A stretch of 64,000 bases of DNA from Candidatus Kapaibacterium sp. (GCA_028284775.1 JANQRB010000025.1:62001-126000), one strand, 5' to 3'. Shown: positions 9,396-20,291, counted from the stretch's first letter. Notes: generated by a model from the sequence alone, not told the origin. Numbers and translations are program-made.

Positions 9396-12300
9396 CTATT
9401 CGTCTTTCTCCGAACCAACCAATTTTAGATTCACGTAGCTCTTCACTGTCAGCGTTGCGTCGTAAATCGGCAACTCAGATTCCTTGCTTACGCTTAAATT
9501 TAGGTCCAACGATGAAGGTGTCTTATTCGTACTCTCCGAGTAAGTAACGCTAATCCCAGCCTCACCTATCTTTTTCTTATCAAAAAGTGTGACACTGACG
9601 GTGTGCTTCTTCTCATCGTTTGAGTTTTCCGTTGTATTAACAGTGATTGCATAGGGTGTGCCACGAATTTTCCCGTCGAGTGTGATACTTGTTTCAACGG
9701 TGTTAACTCCAGTTATCAAATCTTCTGAATCTTTTATTGTCACCTTTACAGTCTTCAGATCTAATTCAACCACACCCTCATTCGCAAGTGAATAAGTGAA
9801 TTTACTTTGATAAAGTTCAGCATCAGTCATGACACCACCTTGCCTTAACTCGCCCAGTACGGTTGCCCAATCATCGGTATACTCGTTTTTCAATGTAAGT
9901 ACAATGTTATCAGAAATCTGCACAGGCAGTTGCTTGAGTTTTAATTTGTTTACGATGGGAACTGTAAGCTTCAATTCGCCACCAGCACTCGATCTGAACT
10001 TATCGGCCATCCATTCTATAGCTCGTGCGAAGCCTTCCCAAACCGGCTGCATTGGATTGGAATAGGGTACAGGTGCAGAATATCGGACTGCTTCCAAGCC
10101 GTCTAGGTCAATCGCTTGTATTGGTGTATTACTCGCAAATTGGTATGGCGTTAACATCGGATACTCTTTCGTCAATGGATCTTCACTCAAAAACTTCCCT
10201 ATCCTCGGATCATATATCCTAAACCCGTAATCATACTGTGTGCCCGGTACACCCTTAACCTCATTATCCATCTCCTTCCCATTAAACCCATAGCGGTAAT
10301 CTCCGCTCTGCCCATACCTTCCCGGCTGCAGCATCCCGAAGGGATAATAATTGTTAAACGATAATACCTCCGGCACAAAAGGAAAGAGATCTGTATTGAT
10401 GACACTGAGCGGCTCCTTGATATCGCTGATGACCGCGCGGATGTTGCCGAGATGATCCGTCAGCTCGTAGCGTTTGTCGCCGATTCGCCGGCTGCAGTAG
10501 TCGGAGGCGGGCAGCGGCTCGTTGCCGTTGATGACTAAGCCATCGGCGGTGGCCATGCCCAGGCGCTGGCGGCCGTAGATGATCCACTCGGCGACGCGGA
10601 CTTCTTCGTTATGGGTGGAAACTTCGCTGGCGTTATAGCTAGCCAGTACCTTGCCGTCGGCAGCGCGGACGTAGTAGGTATTCTGAGTTTCCGGTGCAGC
10701 GCCGCTATAGCGTTTTTTAACACGATTGCCCTGGGCATCATAGAAAAATTCGATCTGTTTGGCAGGAAAAGTCGTTGTGACAATCCTGCGGACCTTGCCA
10801 TAAGCGTCCCATTGGATTGTCTGGTCGGGGTCGACGGTCAGATTGCCGATCGCATCGTAACTGTAATTGTGTGTGCCGAGATCGATGTCTTCCGTCAAAG
10901 GCGGTGTCGACACGGTCTCGGTTACGCTCTGCAGGCGGTTCCAGGGAGCGCCGCCGGAGCTGTAGTCGTAGCTCAGGTCGTCCATCAGCGTGCCGCTCGA
11001 CCAGCGTTGCAGGCTCAGGATGTTGCCGTTGGGGTCGTAAGCATATTCCGAGAGATAGTCGTCGCCGGGCGTGGGGGGCCAGACTCCGCCGCCGTAGCTG
11101 AAATAATGACTGTGTATAATGCGGTTGAGCTCGTCATAGATAAAGCTGTTGCCCGTCCAGGCTTCGCTGGCAAGGCCGTTCGCCCAGACGCTGCTTTTGG
11201 CGGTCCAGGTGGAGATATTGCCGTTGTAAAGGTTGCGCACGTACGTAATGTCAGGCGCCAGATTGCGTTGGTTGGCGGCATCGGCATTAAACACCGACTG
11301 CACGGCGCCGCCGTTAATGCTGCGTTTAAAATCGGCAAAGCTGCCCTGCGCCCCGCTGGAGTAATAGCCTAACACCATGCCGAAAGCATCGTAAGCCACT
11401 TCCTTGCGCGCCGCGCTGCCCGCGAGTCCGTCTTTGCCGGGGTCCAGCGCGCGGTCGCCCAGATCGGGATGGTTAAGCGCTTTTAACCAGCCATGAATAG
11501 TATAGACGTTGTCCACTCCCTGTACGCGATCCTCGCCCAGCTCCAGGCGTCGCTGCGGGCCGTGATCATAGTCCTCATACTCGCCGTCGCGATCCCAGAG
11601 GAGGCCGTCGCGCGAGCTGCTGACGCGCAGCAAGCGGTTGTCGCCGTCGTAGGTGTAGCGCTGGATAAATTGATCTTTCATGCCCTCGTTGTAGATCACC
11701 TGCAACACATTGCCGCTGTAGAGATCGTATTCGTAGCGGATAAACTTGCGTCCCAGGCCGGGGATGTCCTGCGCCAGCCACTCGACATTACCATGCGGAT
11801 CATAGCTGAAGTAGCTGGCGACCGTCACTGAAGCGCCGAGAGCATCGAGCTGTTCGCGGCTGCTTTGCGCCACGCGGTTACGCAGGTAGCGCTGCGGCCC
11901 GGCGTGCTCGCCGACCGGATACACCGTGCCAGGATCGGGCGTCGTGTAGACATTGGCGATCCGATCCCTGATATCGCTGTTCGGATACTCGGCCTCGTCG
12001 GCCAGCTCGTAGTAAGGTTGAGCATGCAAGGTACTGAACACTTCCGTACACTCGCCCCTGTCGGTCACGCGACCCAGCTCGTCGTAGCGGGTAAAGCTGA
12101 AGTTCATGTCCAGCGCCTGTTGCGCGTTCTGGCTGAAACGCAGGCGGCCGAGCGCATCGTACCAGAAGCGTTCGTCACCGCCATCGGGCGTGTTTTGCCA
12201 GATGAGCTGCCCCAGCGAGTTGAAGGCATAGTGCGTAATCATTTCGTGAAGAGTCGGCGTTTGGCGGCTGAGATCGGCCGGAATCTGCAGCTTAACACCA

Positions 12301-15300
12301 GCGGGCGGCACGGTACGGGTCAGATTGCCGGCCCGGTCGTGGTAATAGAGAGTGTAATGATAGTAACTCAGGTCGTACTTCAGTTGCAGGTCGTCGACCA
12401 GCGTTGCCGGATTGACGCATTGTAGTTTGTAATTGTCGCTGAAGGCCGCCATTCGTTCGCGAACGAAATCGCTCATCTGCAGGTTAAGCGAGGCCAGTAT
12501 CTGCGCAGCATTTTCCCATTCGCAGTTGAATTGGGACACAAGATTCGGCGGCCCCTCGGGATAGTTGTTAACGGGTGGATCTTCGTAAATATTTTCCCAG
12601 GCGATACAAATGTCCGGACAGGGATCGCAGAGATTCGAACAGAGGATTATGGAAGTAGAAGCCGAAGTTACGCGCGTAAACACCAGATCGCAACCCTGAA
12701 TTTCGACATAGGCGTCCACATCGCTTTTAGCGACGAGAATGCGTTCGTCCAGACAGCAGACATCCAGGTCAGGCAGATGCAGATGCAGCAAATCCTGCAA
12801 TTCGCTATACCAGAAACCTTCCGAAGCACTCGCCAATTTATCGCGAAAATCATCCAGCGCCGGATTGATGTACAGGTCCAAGATATTCTGCACCTGGTTG
12901 AGATCCGGCGCCGCGCCCGGCAGTAGTTGATAGCTCAACGGCGGCCCGACCGGACAATTCATTCCAATGGGCAGCGCTACGCGCAGCTTGTACAGCAGTC
13001 CCGGAAGATTGGCTTCGTAGTCGTTGGGATCGCAGAGGAAAGCACAGTGTTCCACCACCCCGTGGGCCATGCAGGCCAGTTCGCGGCGCGTGATGTCATA
13101 GCTCTCGCCCGGCCCAAGTTCGTCGCCTTCGATCTTTTTGCCGGCGTTGCGATAAGCCTGTTCGATTATCTCGTAAAATTCAAAGAAACGCGCGGCGCAA
13201 TTCGACTCGCAGCGCTGCGCCAGATCGCTGAGAGAAAAAGTCTTGCTAATGCCGATGTCGTGGTAAATCTCTTTCTCGTTGAGGCAGCGATAGAGCGCTT
13301 CCCACATAGCCTGTTCGTCCTGCCATGGCGCGATCTTGTCGAATTCAAGCAATGTCTTGCACTCCGCGCCGCGCCCGCCGTCGTTCAGATCCTTCGGATC
13401 GAAATAGATATACTTGTAGGCATATTCAAGGTAACCCATGGGACCGGTAGCGCCGCCATCGACAATGTCCCTATAGCTGCGTCCGGCGCAGTTCAGGAAG
13501 GCATCCATCAGGTCGAAGTTGTCCTGGCGATTGTCGGCTTCAATGATCGCATTGGCATATTCTTCGCCGTCGGCGACGGTCGATCTGTACGAGCTGCTTA
13601 GTTCAGCGTAAGGTCGTTTGGCCATCGTGCCGAAGTTGTCGACGACGCTGCGCCAGCAGCGCCAGAGCTCGGCGCAGGAATAGCCGTCGTCGACCATGTG
13701 CTGAATCATCAGGTCGAAGACACCCTGCCAATTGCCGTCGGCCCAGCGTCCGGGCGCGGAGGGCGTGGCGCGCAGGGCGGGCGGCAGCGTCAGCGTATTG
13801 CCGGTCCAGAAATACTTGTTGGGATCCTTGCGCTTACTATCGAAGTCGGGATCACCCGGATCAACCGCGATGTGGCCCCATTTATCGTAGAGATATTCTT
13901 CGAAGGAAGGAATCAGGCCCTCGTCGCAGGCGTGATCCTCGCAGTCGGAGCGCGCGGGAATCTCCAGGCTGACGCAGTTGTCGATCGTGATTCTGCGCTC
14001 GCCGTCCAGGCTCTCCTCGATATAGTCGTCCAGGCCCTCGAGGTCGGGAGGATCGGCGCTGAGGTAGGCTTTGACCGCCACCAGTTGAGGATCGGTTTCC
14101 AGTTTATTCCACAGCTCTGCTTCCAGATCGCTCAGGTGAGCTTGCAGGGCGGGGGCCTGACCACCGACGACCGCGATGGGGTTATTGGCCCTGAGATATT
14201 TCTTGACGGTATAGGCACCGGGCTGCGCGATGGGTACCACCTGATTCTGGAGCTGGGCGGGCAGTTCGGGGCTGCTGCAGAGCTGCGTACCCGCGACCTC
14301 CAGCGGGGGATCAGTGCGAAAGACCTCGACGCCGTCGCTGTCTTCCACGACTATAACAAGGAGGTAATCGCAGGTGCGGCAGAACTGCAGGCAGCCGTCG
14401 TCTATGACATTGGGCTCGATATCGTAGGAGATTTCGAGCTGGTTGGCTGCGTCGAAGACAATGCTTTTGCCGCCGACGAGCGCGAATTCGCCAAGACGGC
14501 GCGTGGAGCTTTCGCTCTCGACGTGATCATCGACAGCCAGATCGAGAACGGCTTCAGCGCCCTCGCCGACTGTTGGAAGCGGCAGCAGACGCGGCGTTGG
14601 CCCTGGATTCTGCGGCTGCGCCAGACAGGTGGCCAGAGTTTTGCCGTTGTCGAGCGAAATGTAACTGATCGATGCCGTTCCGTTAGGGTCGAGCGTGACG
14701 CTCTTTATCACGCTCTGCGGCTTAGGCGTCTCGTCGCCGAAGAGCGCGACGATCTCCTGGTCGGCCACGCCGCCGTAGAACGTCTTTACGGAATGCGGCG
14801 CGCCAACGCGGTGCGCGGGGCCCAGACCGCCCTGCTCACGCAGCCTTTCCGTGCCGTCATGATAAAAAGCTGTCCGCTGAAAGGGAAAGCCTTCGGCGCC
14901 CGGAATGCTCAGATCCGGATTGGCGTCCGAATAATAGTCCGCCACCGCACCGCCCTGCAAAGGCGAAGGATTCGCATAATCGGCATCGAAGTGTTGAGCA
15001 CTGTAGACTGTCCCCCCGGTCTGCAGCAGACCGAAATGATAGCCCAAAGCATTCTGCCCGGTGGGTGCAGAAAGCGAAGTCAGTGCAGCCCGCCCGCTAT
15101 AGTCCAGCACCGACTGCGAAGCCAGCACCACATTCCGACCGGCGCTGTAAACCTGCGTTTGGCGGGCCTGCAGAAGCGAGGTGGCATAGTTGATGCCTTC
15201 GTGAATACGCAGCCCTTCGCTAAAAGCGCGGTCGTAAATCCAGTTTTTGTTGTCGTCGAACTGATGGTAAAAAAAGACCGAATGATCGGCCGCCGCGCCG

Positions 15301-16352
15301 TTGATCGTAATGTAGTCGCGGCCGTCCGCCGCCGACGTCACATCGGGTGTGGCGCTCCAGGGCCCCAGGTTGCGGGCGTCGGCGCCGCCTTCACCGTGGA
15401 GGTTGCCGATGGGCCGGACGCGCCAGATGTAGTAACCGCGCCCCTCGGTCAGACTGAGCGTTTGCAGCGTGGCGCTGCTGCCGGTCTCGATGCTCAGCGC
15501 CTCTTCCCAGTCCACTTCGGCCTTGATCGTGTACTCGTCGAACTGATTGTCGCGGTCGATATTAAACAAACGCATTACCTGCAATTCGTAGGAAGGGAAA
15601 ACTTCCCCCGGACATGCGTCGATCTGATGCCAGGAAAAACTTGTGGGATTAACCGTGCCGAGCACCTCTTCCGTCTCCACCAGGACGCGGAAGCGGTCGT
15701 TTTTGTCGCGTCCGCTGATCTGCCACTCCTCGGTATAAAACACCGCGAGCTCGACCCGTCCGGCTTCGTGCAGACGGGCATCGACATCGGTATCGGCGCT
15801 CCAGGTATTGTTAAAACTTTCGATCGTGAGTGTAAACTTTTCGACATCGCCATTGGCACTGGCTGTGTGTAGCGTCGTGAAATCGAATTTATAGACCTGC
15901 TCCGGCGCGGCCTGGTCGATGTTGAGCGTGCATCGTATTGTCTGCGGCACTGAATTGTGTGTGTAGTCGATTTTCAGCGGAATCTGGACGGCAAACGCAT
16001 TGCTGCCCAACTGGTGCTCCCTGCCGCTACGTAACTGCGCGTACAACACGGCTTCCTTCAGCACTTTCTCCGTACAGGACGTGCCGTCAAGCCAGGATAC
16101 ATGCCCTTGAATCATCAGCTCGCGCGGCGGCAATGATTGGGCCTGAAACAATCCAGTCGGCGAGTTATCCGCCGTGTATATCTCTTTCGTGGATCGGAAC
16201 ACATAGTCGTAGGCTTCAGCGGGTACAGCCGGACCGCCCAGTATATCGTCCTGCGATTTTGCATAGGCCGCCGGCGCCGGGCTAAGGCCCTGCAATAAAC
16301 AAAGCAGCAGAGCGGCGGCCAGGCCGCGCAGTGTATCGCGTAATTCGTTCAT
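9396..16352 (-). CDS. Giant RHS-repeat protein with RHS core and A/T-rich C-terminal tip
   Basis: Exported 2318-aa YD/RHS-repeat protein. A signal peptide (1-31, ending APAAYAK) precedes fibronectin-like and DUF6443-like segments. Residues about 650-1310 are a less familiar region with many Cys residues. From about 1360 come YD repeats (YYHDRAGNLTRT, WYDALGRL, RYDELGRV), then the RHS core signature DHLGNIRAV, YYPFGMLQPGR, YGFNGKEMDNE, YDYGFRIYDPRIGKFLSEDPL and the closing IDLDGLE (about 2085). Behind it is a 233-residue tip, beta-rich, Lys/Thr/Ser-rich and encoded by visibly A/T-richer DNA (9396-10097), matching no toxin fold I know. The ATG at 16352 has an AGGAAT site. RHS proteins usually form a hollow shell that encloses the C-terminal piece. 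No T9SS domain is present. It is the last gene of the 9.4-32.8 kb series. Confidence 0.9.
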   Translation of the reverse strand: MNELRDTLRGLAAALLLCLLQGLSPAPAAYAKSQDDILGGPAVPAEAYDYVFRSTKEIYTADNSPTGLFQAQSLPPRELMIQGHVSWLDGTSCTEKVLKEAVLYAQLRSGREHQLGSNAFAVQIPLKIDYTHNSVPQTIRCTLNIDQAAPEQVYKFDFTTLHTASANGDVEKFTLTIESFNNTWSADTDVDARLHEAGRVELAVFYTEEWQISGRDKNDRFRVLVETEEVLGTVNPTSFSWHQIDACPGEVFPSYELQVMRLFNIDRDNQFDEYTIKAEVDWEEALSIETGSSATLQTLSLTEGRGYYIWRVRPIGNLHGEGGADARNLGPWSATPDVTSAADGRDYITINGAAADHSVFFYHQFDDNKNWIYDRAFSEGLRIHEGINYATSLLQARQTQVYSAGRNVVLASQSVLDYSGRAALTSLSAPTGQNALGYHFGLLQTGGTVYSAQHFDADYANPSPLQGGAVADYYSDANPDLSIPGAEGFPFQRTAFYHDGTERLREQGGLGPAHRVGAPHSVKTFYGGVADQEIVALFGDETPKPQSVIKSVTLDPNGTASISYISLDNGKTLATCLAQPQNPGPTPRLLPLPTVGEGAEAVLDLAVDDHVESESSTRRLGEFALVGGKSIVFDAANQLEISYDIEPNVIDDGCLQFCRTCDYLLVIVVEDSDGVEVFRTDPPLEVAGTQLCSSPELPAQLQNQVVPIAQPGAYTVKKYLRANNPIAVVGGQAPALQAHLSDLEAELWNKLETDPQLVAVKAYLSADPPDLEGLDDYIEESLDGERRITIDNCVSLEIPARSDCEDHACDEGLIPSFEEYLYDKWGHIAVDPGDPDFDSKRKDPNKYFWTGNTLTLPPALRATPSAPGRWADGNWQGVFDLMIQHMVDDGYSCAELWRCWRSVVDNFGTMAKRPYAELSSSYRSTVADGEEYANAIIEADNRQDNFDLMDAFLNCAGRSYRDIVDGGATGPMGYLEYAYKYIYFDPKDLNDGGRGAECKTLLEFDKIAPWQDEQAMWEALYRCLNEKEIYHDIGISKTFSLSDLAQRCESNCAARFFEFYEIIEQAYRNAGKKIEGDELGPGESYDITRRELACMAHGVVEHCAFLCDPNDYEANLPGLLYKLRVALPIGMNCPVGPPLSYQLLPGAAPDLNQVQNILDLYINPALDDFRDKLASASEGFWYSELQDLLHLHLPDLDVCCLDERILVAKSDVDAYVEIQGCDLVFTRVTSASTSIILCSNLCDPCPDICIAWENIYEDPPVNNYPEGPPNLVSQFNCEWENAAQILASLNLQMSDFVRERMAAFSDNYKLQCVNPATLVDDLQLKYDLSYYHYTLYYHDRAGNLTRTVPPAGVKLQIPADLSRQTPTLHEMITHYAFNSLGQLIWQNTPDGGDERFWYDALGRLRFSQNAQQALDMNFSFTRYDELGRVTDRGECTEVFSTLHAQPYYELADEAEYPNSDIRDRIANVYTTPDPGTVYPVGEHAGPQRYLRNRVAQSSREQLDALGASVTVASYFSYDPHGNVEWLAQDIPGLGRKFIRYEYDLYSGNVLQVIYNEGMKDQFIQRYTYDGDNRLLRVSSSRDGLLWDRDGEYEDYDHGPQRRLELGEDRVQGVDNVYTIHGWLKALNHPDLGDRALDPGKDGLAGSAARKEVAYDAFGMVLGYYSSGAQGSFADFKRSINGGAVQSVFNADAANQRNLAPDITYVRNLYNGNISTWTAKSSVWANGLASEAWTGNSFIYDELNRIIHSHYFSYGGGVWPPTPGDDYLSEYAYDPNGNILSLQRWSSGTLMDDLSYDYSSGGAPWNRLQSVTETVSTPPLTEDIDLGTHNYSYDAIGNLTVDPDQTIQWDAYGKVRRIVTTTFPAKQIEFFYDAQGNRVKKRYSGAAPETQNTYYVRAADGKVLASYNASEVSTHNEEVRVAEWIIYGRQRLGMATADGLVINGNEPLPASDYCSRRIGDKRYELTDHLGNIRAVISDIKEPLSVINTDLFPFVPEVLSFNNYYPFGMLQPGRYGQSGDYRYGFNGKEMDNEVKGVPGTQYDYGFRIYDPRIGKFLSEDPLTKEYPMLTPYQFASNTPIQAIDLDGLEAVRYSAPVPYSNPMQPVWEGFARAIEWMADKFRSSAGGELKLTVPIVNKLKLKQLPVQISDNIVLTLKNEYTDDWATVLGELRQGGVMTDAELYQSKFTYSLANEGVVELDLKTVKVTIKDSEDLITGVNTVETSITLDGKIRGTPYAITVNTTENSNDEKKHTVSVTLFDKKKIGEAGISVTYSESTNKTPSSLDLNLSVSKESELPIYDATLTVKSYVNLKLVGSEKDE

Positions 16353-16460
16353 AGCTTAATTCCTAAGTGATATCCGATCCTGAAGGCTAGATCGCTGCCG
16401 CTCGTTGTTCCGCAGCCGTCTTTCCGGAACTACTTGTTAAGTTGTACAGGCCGGCATTCC

Positions 16461-19400
16461 CTAATTGTTAAGAGTTGTCCACAGAGTTCCATCCTGCCGA
16501 AATTTCGCCATATATCGAAAGCCGAAACATCGGCTGAAGGGACTGCTACCGTCAAGGGACCTGTACAGATTATATCCGCCCAGGACAATATTTGTATACG
16601 GATCGATCGCCAGGCTGGAAATAAAGCTTGAATTGTGCAAGCCGAGGTTCGTCAACCACTGGGGCGCTCCGGCGCTGTTGAACTTGACAAGCAGACCGGT
16701 TTCGATGTCATCATATCCAAGACCGCTATAGTCAATCGGGCTGGGCACAATGCCGGTTTCGGCGCTCAGATTCAAGCTGGAGGTGGAGCCTCCGACCGTA
16801 AAGCTGCCGTTGATCCAATTGATCGCGGGATCGCTGGAAAAGGCATCATTGTCATCACCACCGAAATATGACCACCAGGACAGCAGGCCGGCGCTTGTAA
16901 ACTTTACCAGCAGGCCGTCCCGCCCGCCGCCGCCATAGGCGCCGTCCAGCGCTTCGGCTGATATATCAGGCAGGTTCATGGGGTTGTTTAAGTCGCTGCT
17001 GCTGCTCAGACCGCTCACGACGATATCGTTGGCCCCGTTTACCGCAATGCCGTTGGCAATATCCATTCCCGAGCTGCCGAAGAAACTATACCATAAGGGA
17101 GCGCCGGCACTGTTAAGTTTTACGACCAGTGCGTCGACGCCATCGGCATCGGACAACTGCGCCTTGAGCGTGCCGCTGACGCCGCTGATGCTGAAGGGGC
17201 CGGTGTCGCCGGCGGCGGCCAGCCCCGATACGATCAGATTGTTATTGCCGTCAAAGGTCAGTGCATGAGCGTGCAGCAGAAGGTCACTATCGCCGCGCAG
17301 GAATGACCAGTCGCTGAGACCGGAGCTGTTTAGCCTGAGGACAAACATTTCGTGTGTGTCATTATTCCAGCCGGCAATTCCAACATTGGCGTTCAGATCG
17401 GCGTCGAGACCACGAACATGTAAACGACCAGGGCCGCCATGGATCGACGTCCAGTCCAAGAGCCCTGACTCTTCCAGTCGAAGAACAAAAACATCCTGGA
17501 CATTAGCAGCGTGCGTGCCGCTTGTTAATGGAAAATCGACACTGGCGGTTTCACCGGTTACGACAACATTGCGATTCGGATCGGCACATACCCCGCGTCC
17601 GGTTTCGTTGTTGCTGCCACCATAGTAGGTTACCCATTGGGGTTTACCGCCCGGAGTAAAGTGGCCGATGTACGCGTCATTGCCGCCGCCGAGCGTCATT
17701 TGCACGCCGGCTTTCACCGGCAGCGTCGGCAGCGCAACTGTTCCCACGACGCTGATATTGCCCAGGTTATCGGTGGCGACGTCAACGTTTTGCGATACGC
17801 CGACTTCAGCCAGATCCAACTGTGCGGCATCAAAAATCTGCGGCGCCACAAACTGGAAACGCGCGACAAAGACGTCCTCGCAGCCATTGCTGTAGCGTTT
17901 CAGCTCGCAGTCTTCGGCATCATTGTCGGGGTTGTCCTCTGTGCCGGGCAGCTTAAGCGGGTCGCTCTGACCGCCGTTGGTCCAGCCGGCGATGACAAGT
18001 CCCCGCAGCCGATCGATGGCAATGCCTCGAGCGACATCGTGATTGGGGCTGCCGAAGTACTGCGACCACAGCAATTCACCGGATGATTGAAAGCCGGCGA
18101 CAAAAGCATCGTCATTGCCGCGATGTCCCCCGCCGTAGTATCCGCCGCTGTAGCCAAACCAGTCCGGCGACAAATTTAGATCGTCGCTTTGCGTAAAGCC
18201 CGTTGTCCACAGGGCGCCGTCGCTGTCGATTGTAAGGTCTTCGGCATGATCCACGTTGCCGCCGCCGAAATAGGACGACCACTGAATATGGAAGTCGTAG
18301 CCGCCGGGATTCGCGGGCAGGAAGTCCTGAATGTTAAGCAGAAAAGCATCCTGGCCGGCGCCGTATGTCGGCTGTGCCGGATTGCCGTCCGCCAGTACGC
18401 CGCCGGATGAGGCGGACCAGTTTTGCCAGATGTACAGATTGTCGCTCGACGTCCGGCCCGCGACGGCAATCTGGCTGCCCCGCGCATCGATGGCGAGCCC
18501 CCGGTCGTCGCCATTGCCGCCATAGCTGAAGGCCCAGTCGATCGAATTCAGGCCGTAGCTGAATTTCGCCAACAGGGCTTCAAAGCCGGCATGACCGCCG
18601 ATGGGCTCGTTCTGAAAATCGGCTGCATGACTGCCGACGGCCAATAGCGTACTGTTGGTCCAGCCGGTTATCACAAGGTGGTAGGTTTCCGGATTAATAT
18701 TAACACTTTTGCTTATCGCGATATCCGCCCCGACGTCTTCCTGGCTGCCGCCGTAGTAGCCGGCCTGCTTATAGGCGCCGTCCTCATCGATCGCAAGAAT
18801 AAATGCGTCGCTGACACCACCGCCAAAGGCGGACTGATGCGCTCCGCTTATGGCCGCGCCGCTGCCGTCGACCAGGCCGCCCTCGGTCGAACCGGTAACG
18901 AACACGGCGCCGTTGTCCACAACTTCGTCGATGTCGAGGCCGAGTGCCCGGTCCCTGCCGCTCCCGCCGTAGTATGTGGACCATTGGCGCAGACCATAGG
19001 TGTTAAACGCCGCCACGAATGCATCCGAGGAACCGCCGCCAAAGCTGTTCTGCAGGGCGGCGCTGAGGGGAAAATCGGCACTGGAAGTAGTGCCGCAGAC
19101 TGCCAGTTTGCCTGTCCAGCTGGCCTCTATCGCTTCGGCGCGATCATTGCCGCCGCCGCCGTAGAACGTGGTCCAGCGCAAGTCCCCGTCCTGCGTGTAG
19201 GACGAAACAAAGGCATCCGCGGCGGCGCTATAAGGCATTCGATAGCTGGATTCAATTTGACGACACAAAGGAAAGTCGAATGAGTGTGTCCAGCCGCAGA
19301 CGTAGATGTTAAGATCGGGATGGCAGTATCCGAGGTGTTGAAAGCCGGCGGCCGGATTGCCCTGCGTAGCGACATCCGTGGCGCGTTCGTTAAACACATC

Positions 19401-20291
19401 GCCCAGGTAGGTCGCCCAATGCAACTCAGGGTCAATGACCAGCGTCTGACTGCGGTCCCAGTCGGCCAGCGCGAATCGCAGCGTGTCACCCGCGAGGGCG
19501 TAGCGGCTTGCGACTTCCCGGAATGAAGACGGTTGTCTGCCAGGATTCAGCGCAGGGGACAGAAAACTGCGCGGCGCACTTTCACGCATCTGACCCAGCG
19601 GCGTTTCCGCGATCAATCCTCCCTCGGGACCGATACGCAGGGCCTGCGCCCCAACGTAGTGCAGCGCGATGTCACGTGGATCGCCGCCCGGATGAACGAT
19701 GAAGTCGTACTTCACAGCGCCACCGCTGCCGTAGTAAACCATATCGATCTTGTCATAGACATTGCGATATACCAGTCGGCGAAATCCGGGTACATGGGTA
19801 ATGCCCTGCGGGCAATGCCCCAGGTAGTAGTTAAAGTATTCATCGACCTTGTCTTCGCCTGTCAGGCTGGCGGCCGCCGAGCCGAAATTCACATCGATGC
19901 GACAGAGGATCAGGTCGGATGGCGGCTCATTGTTAAATTCCGTCGGCTCGGCGGCCGCTGTAATCGGTCGGCCACTGGACTCATCTATCGGCGCTGTCGC
20001 TGCCTCGGACTCCACCGCCAGCACGTAGCTGACACCGGATTCGCGGAAAAAAATCTGCACGCCGCCCTGCCGCGCGCTATACAGGATATCGCCGCGCGGA
20101 TTGCCCTCGCTGTCAACGAGCTGACCGCGATTCTGTACAAAAGTCAGGTGTTGAGCCCGGCGCCATCGCTGGTCCTCAACAAGACTGCTTTGCGCGGCAG
20201 CCTCCGGCCCCGGCTTTGCCGGGACGCCCGAAGCCGCTATTATCAACAGGGCGGTCACCAGGCAGGTCGAATATATCGGATTCAGGTTCAT
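16461..20291 (-). CDS. SBBP-repeat beta-propeller protein with DUF7948-like N-terminus
   Basis: Predicted exported protein of about 1276 aa. A signal peptide (MNLNPIYSTCLV to about VPAKPG) is followed by a DUF7948-like domain (FVQNRGQL, then a YNYYLGHCPQG-type stretch and DIALHYVGA). About 14 SBBP/beta-propeller repeats of 60-70 residues then carry the phrases WxxYYGG, GGxxDAFV and VAGxTxS. Unlike its paralogue at 42635-47578 it ends within the last repeat (FRQDGTLWTTLNN), with no T9SS sorting domain. I chose the ATG at 20291 because it starts a clean signal peptide; a GTG at 20363 would overlap the upstream gene and add a charged 24-residue leader. It sits 55 nt after the small exported gene and 108 nt before the RHS giant. 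A structural or ligand-binding role is likely, with no catalytic motif visible. Confidence 0.85.
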   Translation of the reverse strand: MNLNPIYSTCLVTALLIIAASGVPAKPGPEAAAQSSLVEDQRWRRAQHLTFVQNRGQLVDSEGNPRGDILYSARQGGVQIFFRESGVSYVLAVESEAATAPIDESSGRPITAAAEPTEFNNEPPSDLILCRIDVNFGSAAASLTGEDKVDEYFNYYLGHCPQGITHVPGFRRLVYRNVYDKIDMVYYGSGGAVKYDFIVHPGGDPRDIALHYVGAQALRIGPEGGLIAETPLGQMRESAPRSFLSPALNPGRQPSSFREVASRYALAGDTLRFALADWDRSQTLVIDPELHWATYLGDVFNERATDVATQGNPAAGFQHLGYCHPDLNIYVCGWTHSFDFPLCRQIESSYRMPYSAAADAFVSSYTQDGDLRWTTFYGGGGNDRAEAIEASWTGKLAVCGTTSSADFPLSAALQNSFGGGSSDAFVAAFNTYGLRQWSTYYGGSGRDRALGLDIDEVVDNGAVFVTGSTEGGLVDGSGAAISGAHQSAFGGGVSDAFILAIDEDGAYKQAGYYGGSQEDVGADIAISKSVNINPETYHLVITGWTNSTLLAVGSHAADFQNEPIGGHAGFEALLAKFSYGLNSIDWAFSYGGNGDDRGLAIDARGSQIAVAGRTSSDNLYIWQNWSASSGGVLADGNPAQPTYGAGQDAFLLNIQDFLPANPGGYDFHIQWSSYFGGGNVDHAEDLTIDSDGALWTTGFTQSDDLNLSPDWFGYSGGYYGGGHRGNDDAFVAGFQSSGELLWSQYFGSPNHDVARGIAIDRLRGLVIAGWTNGGQSDPLKLPGTEDNPDNDAEDCELKRYSNGCEDVFVARFQFVAPQIFDAAQLDLAEVGVSQNVDVATDNLGNISVVGTVALPTLPVKAGVQMTLGGGNDAYIGHFTPGGKPQWVTYYGGSNNETGRGVCADPNRNVVVTGETASVDFPLTSGTHAANVQDVFVLRLEESGLLDWTSIHGGPGRLHVRGLDADLNANVGIAGWNNDTHEMFVLRLNSSGLSDWSFLRGDSDLLLHAHALTFDGNNNLIVSGLAAAGDTGPFSISGVSGTLKAQLSDADGVDALVVKLNSAGAPLWYSFFGSSGMDIANGIAVNGANDIVVSGLSSSSDLNNPMNLPDISAEALDGAYGGGGRDGLLVKFTSAGLLSWWSYFGGDDNDAFSSDPAINWINGSFTVGGSTSSLNLSAETGIVPSPIDYSGLGYDDIETGLLVKFNSAGAPQWLTNLGLHNSSFISSLAIDPYTNIVLGGYNLYRSLDGSSPFSRCFGFRYMAKFRQDGTLWTTLNN

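Noticed and set aside
13698..15872. 724-codon plus-strand frame inside the RHS-core gene
   Set aside because: It is exactly antisense to the long RHS protein, shows no family motif, and is the usual shadow of GC-rich DNA.
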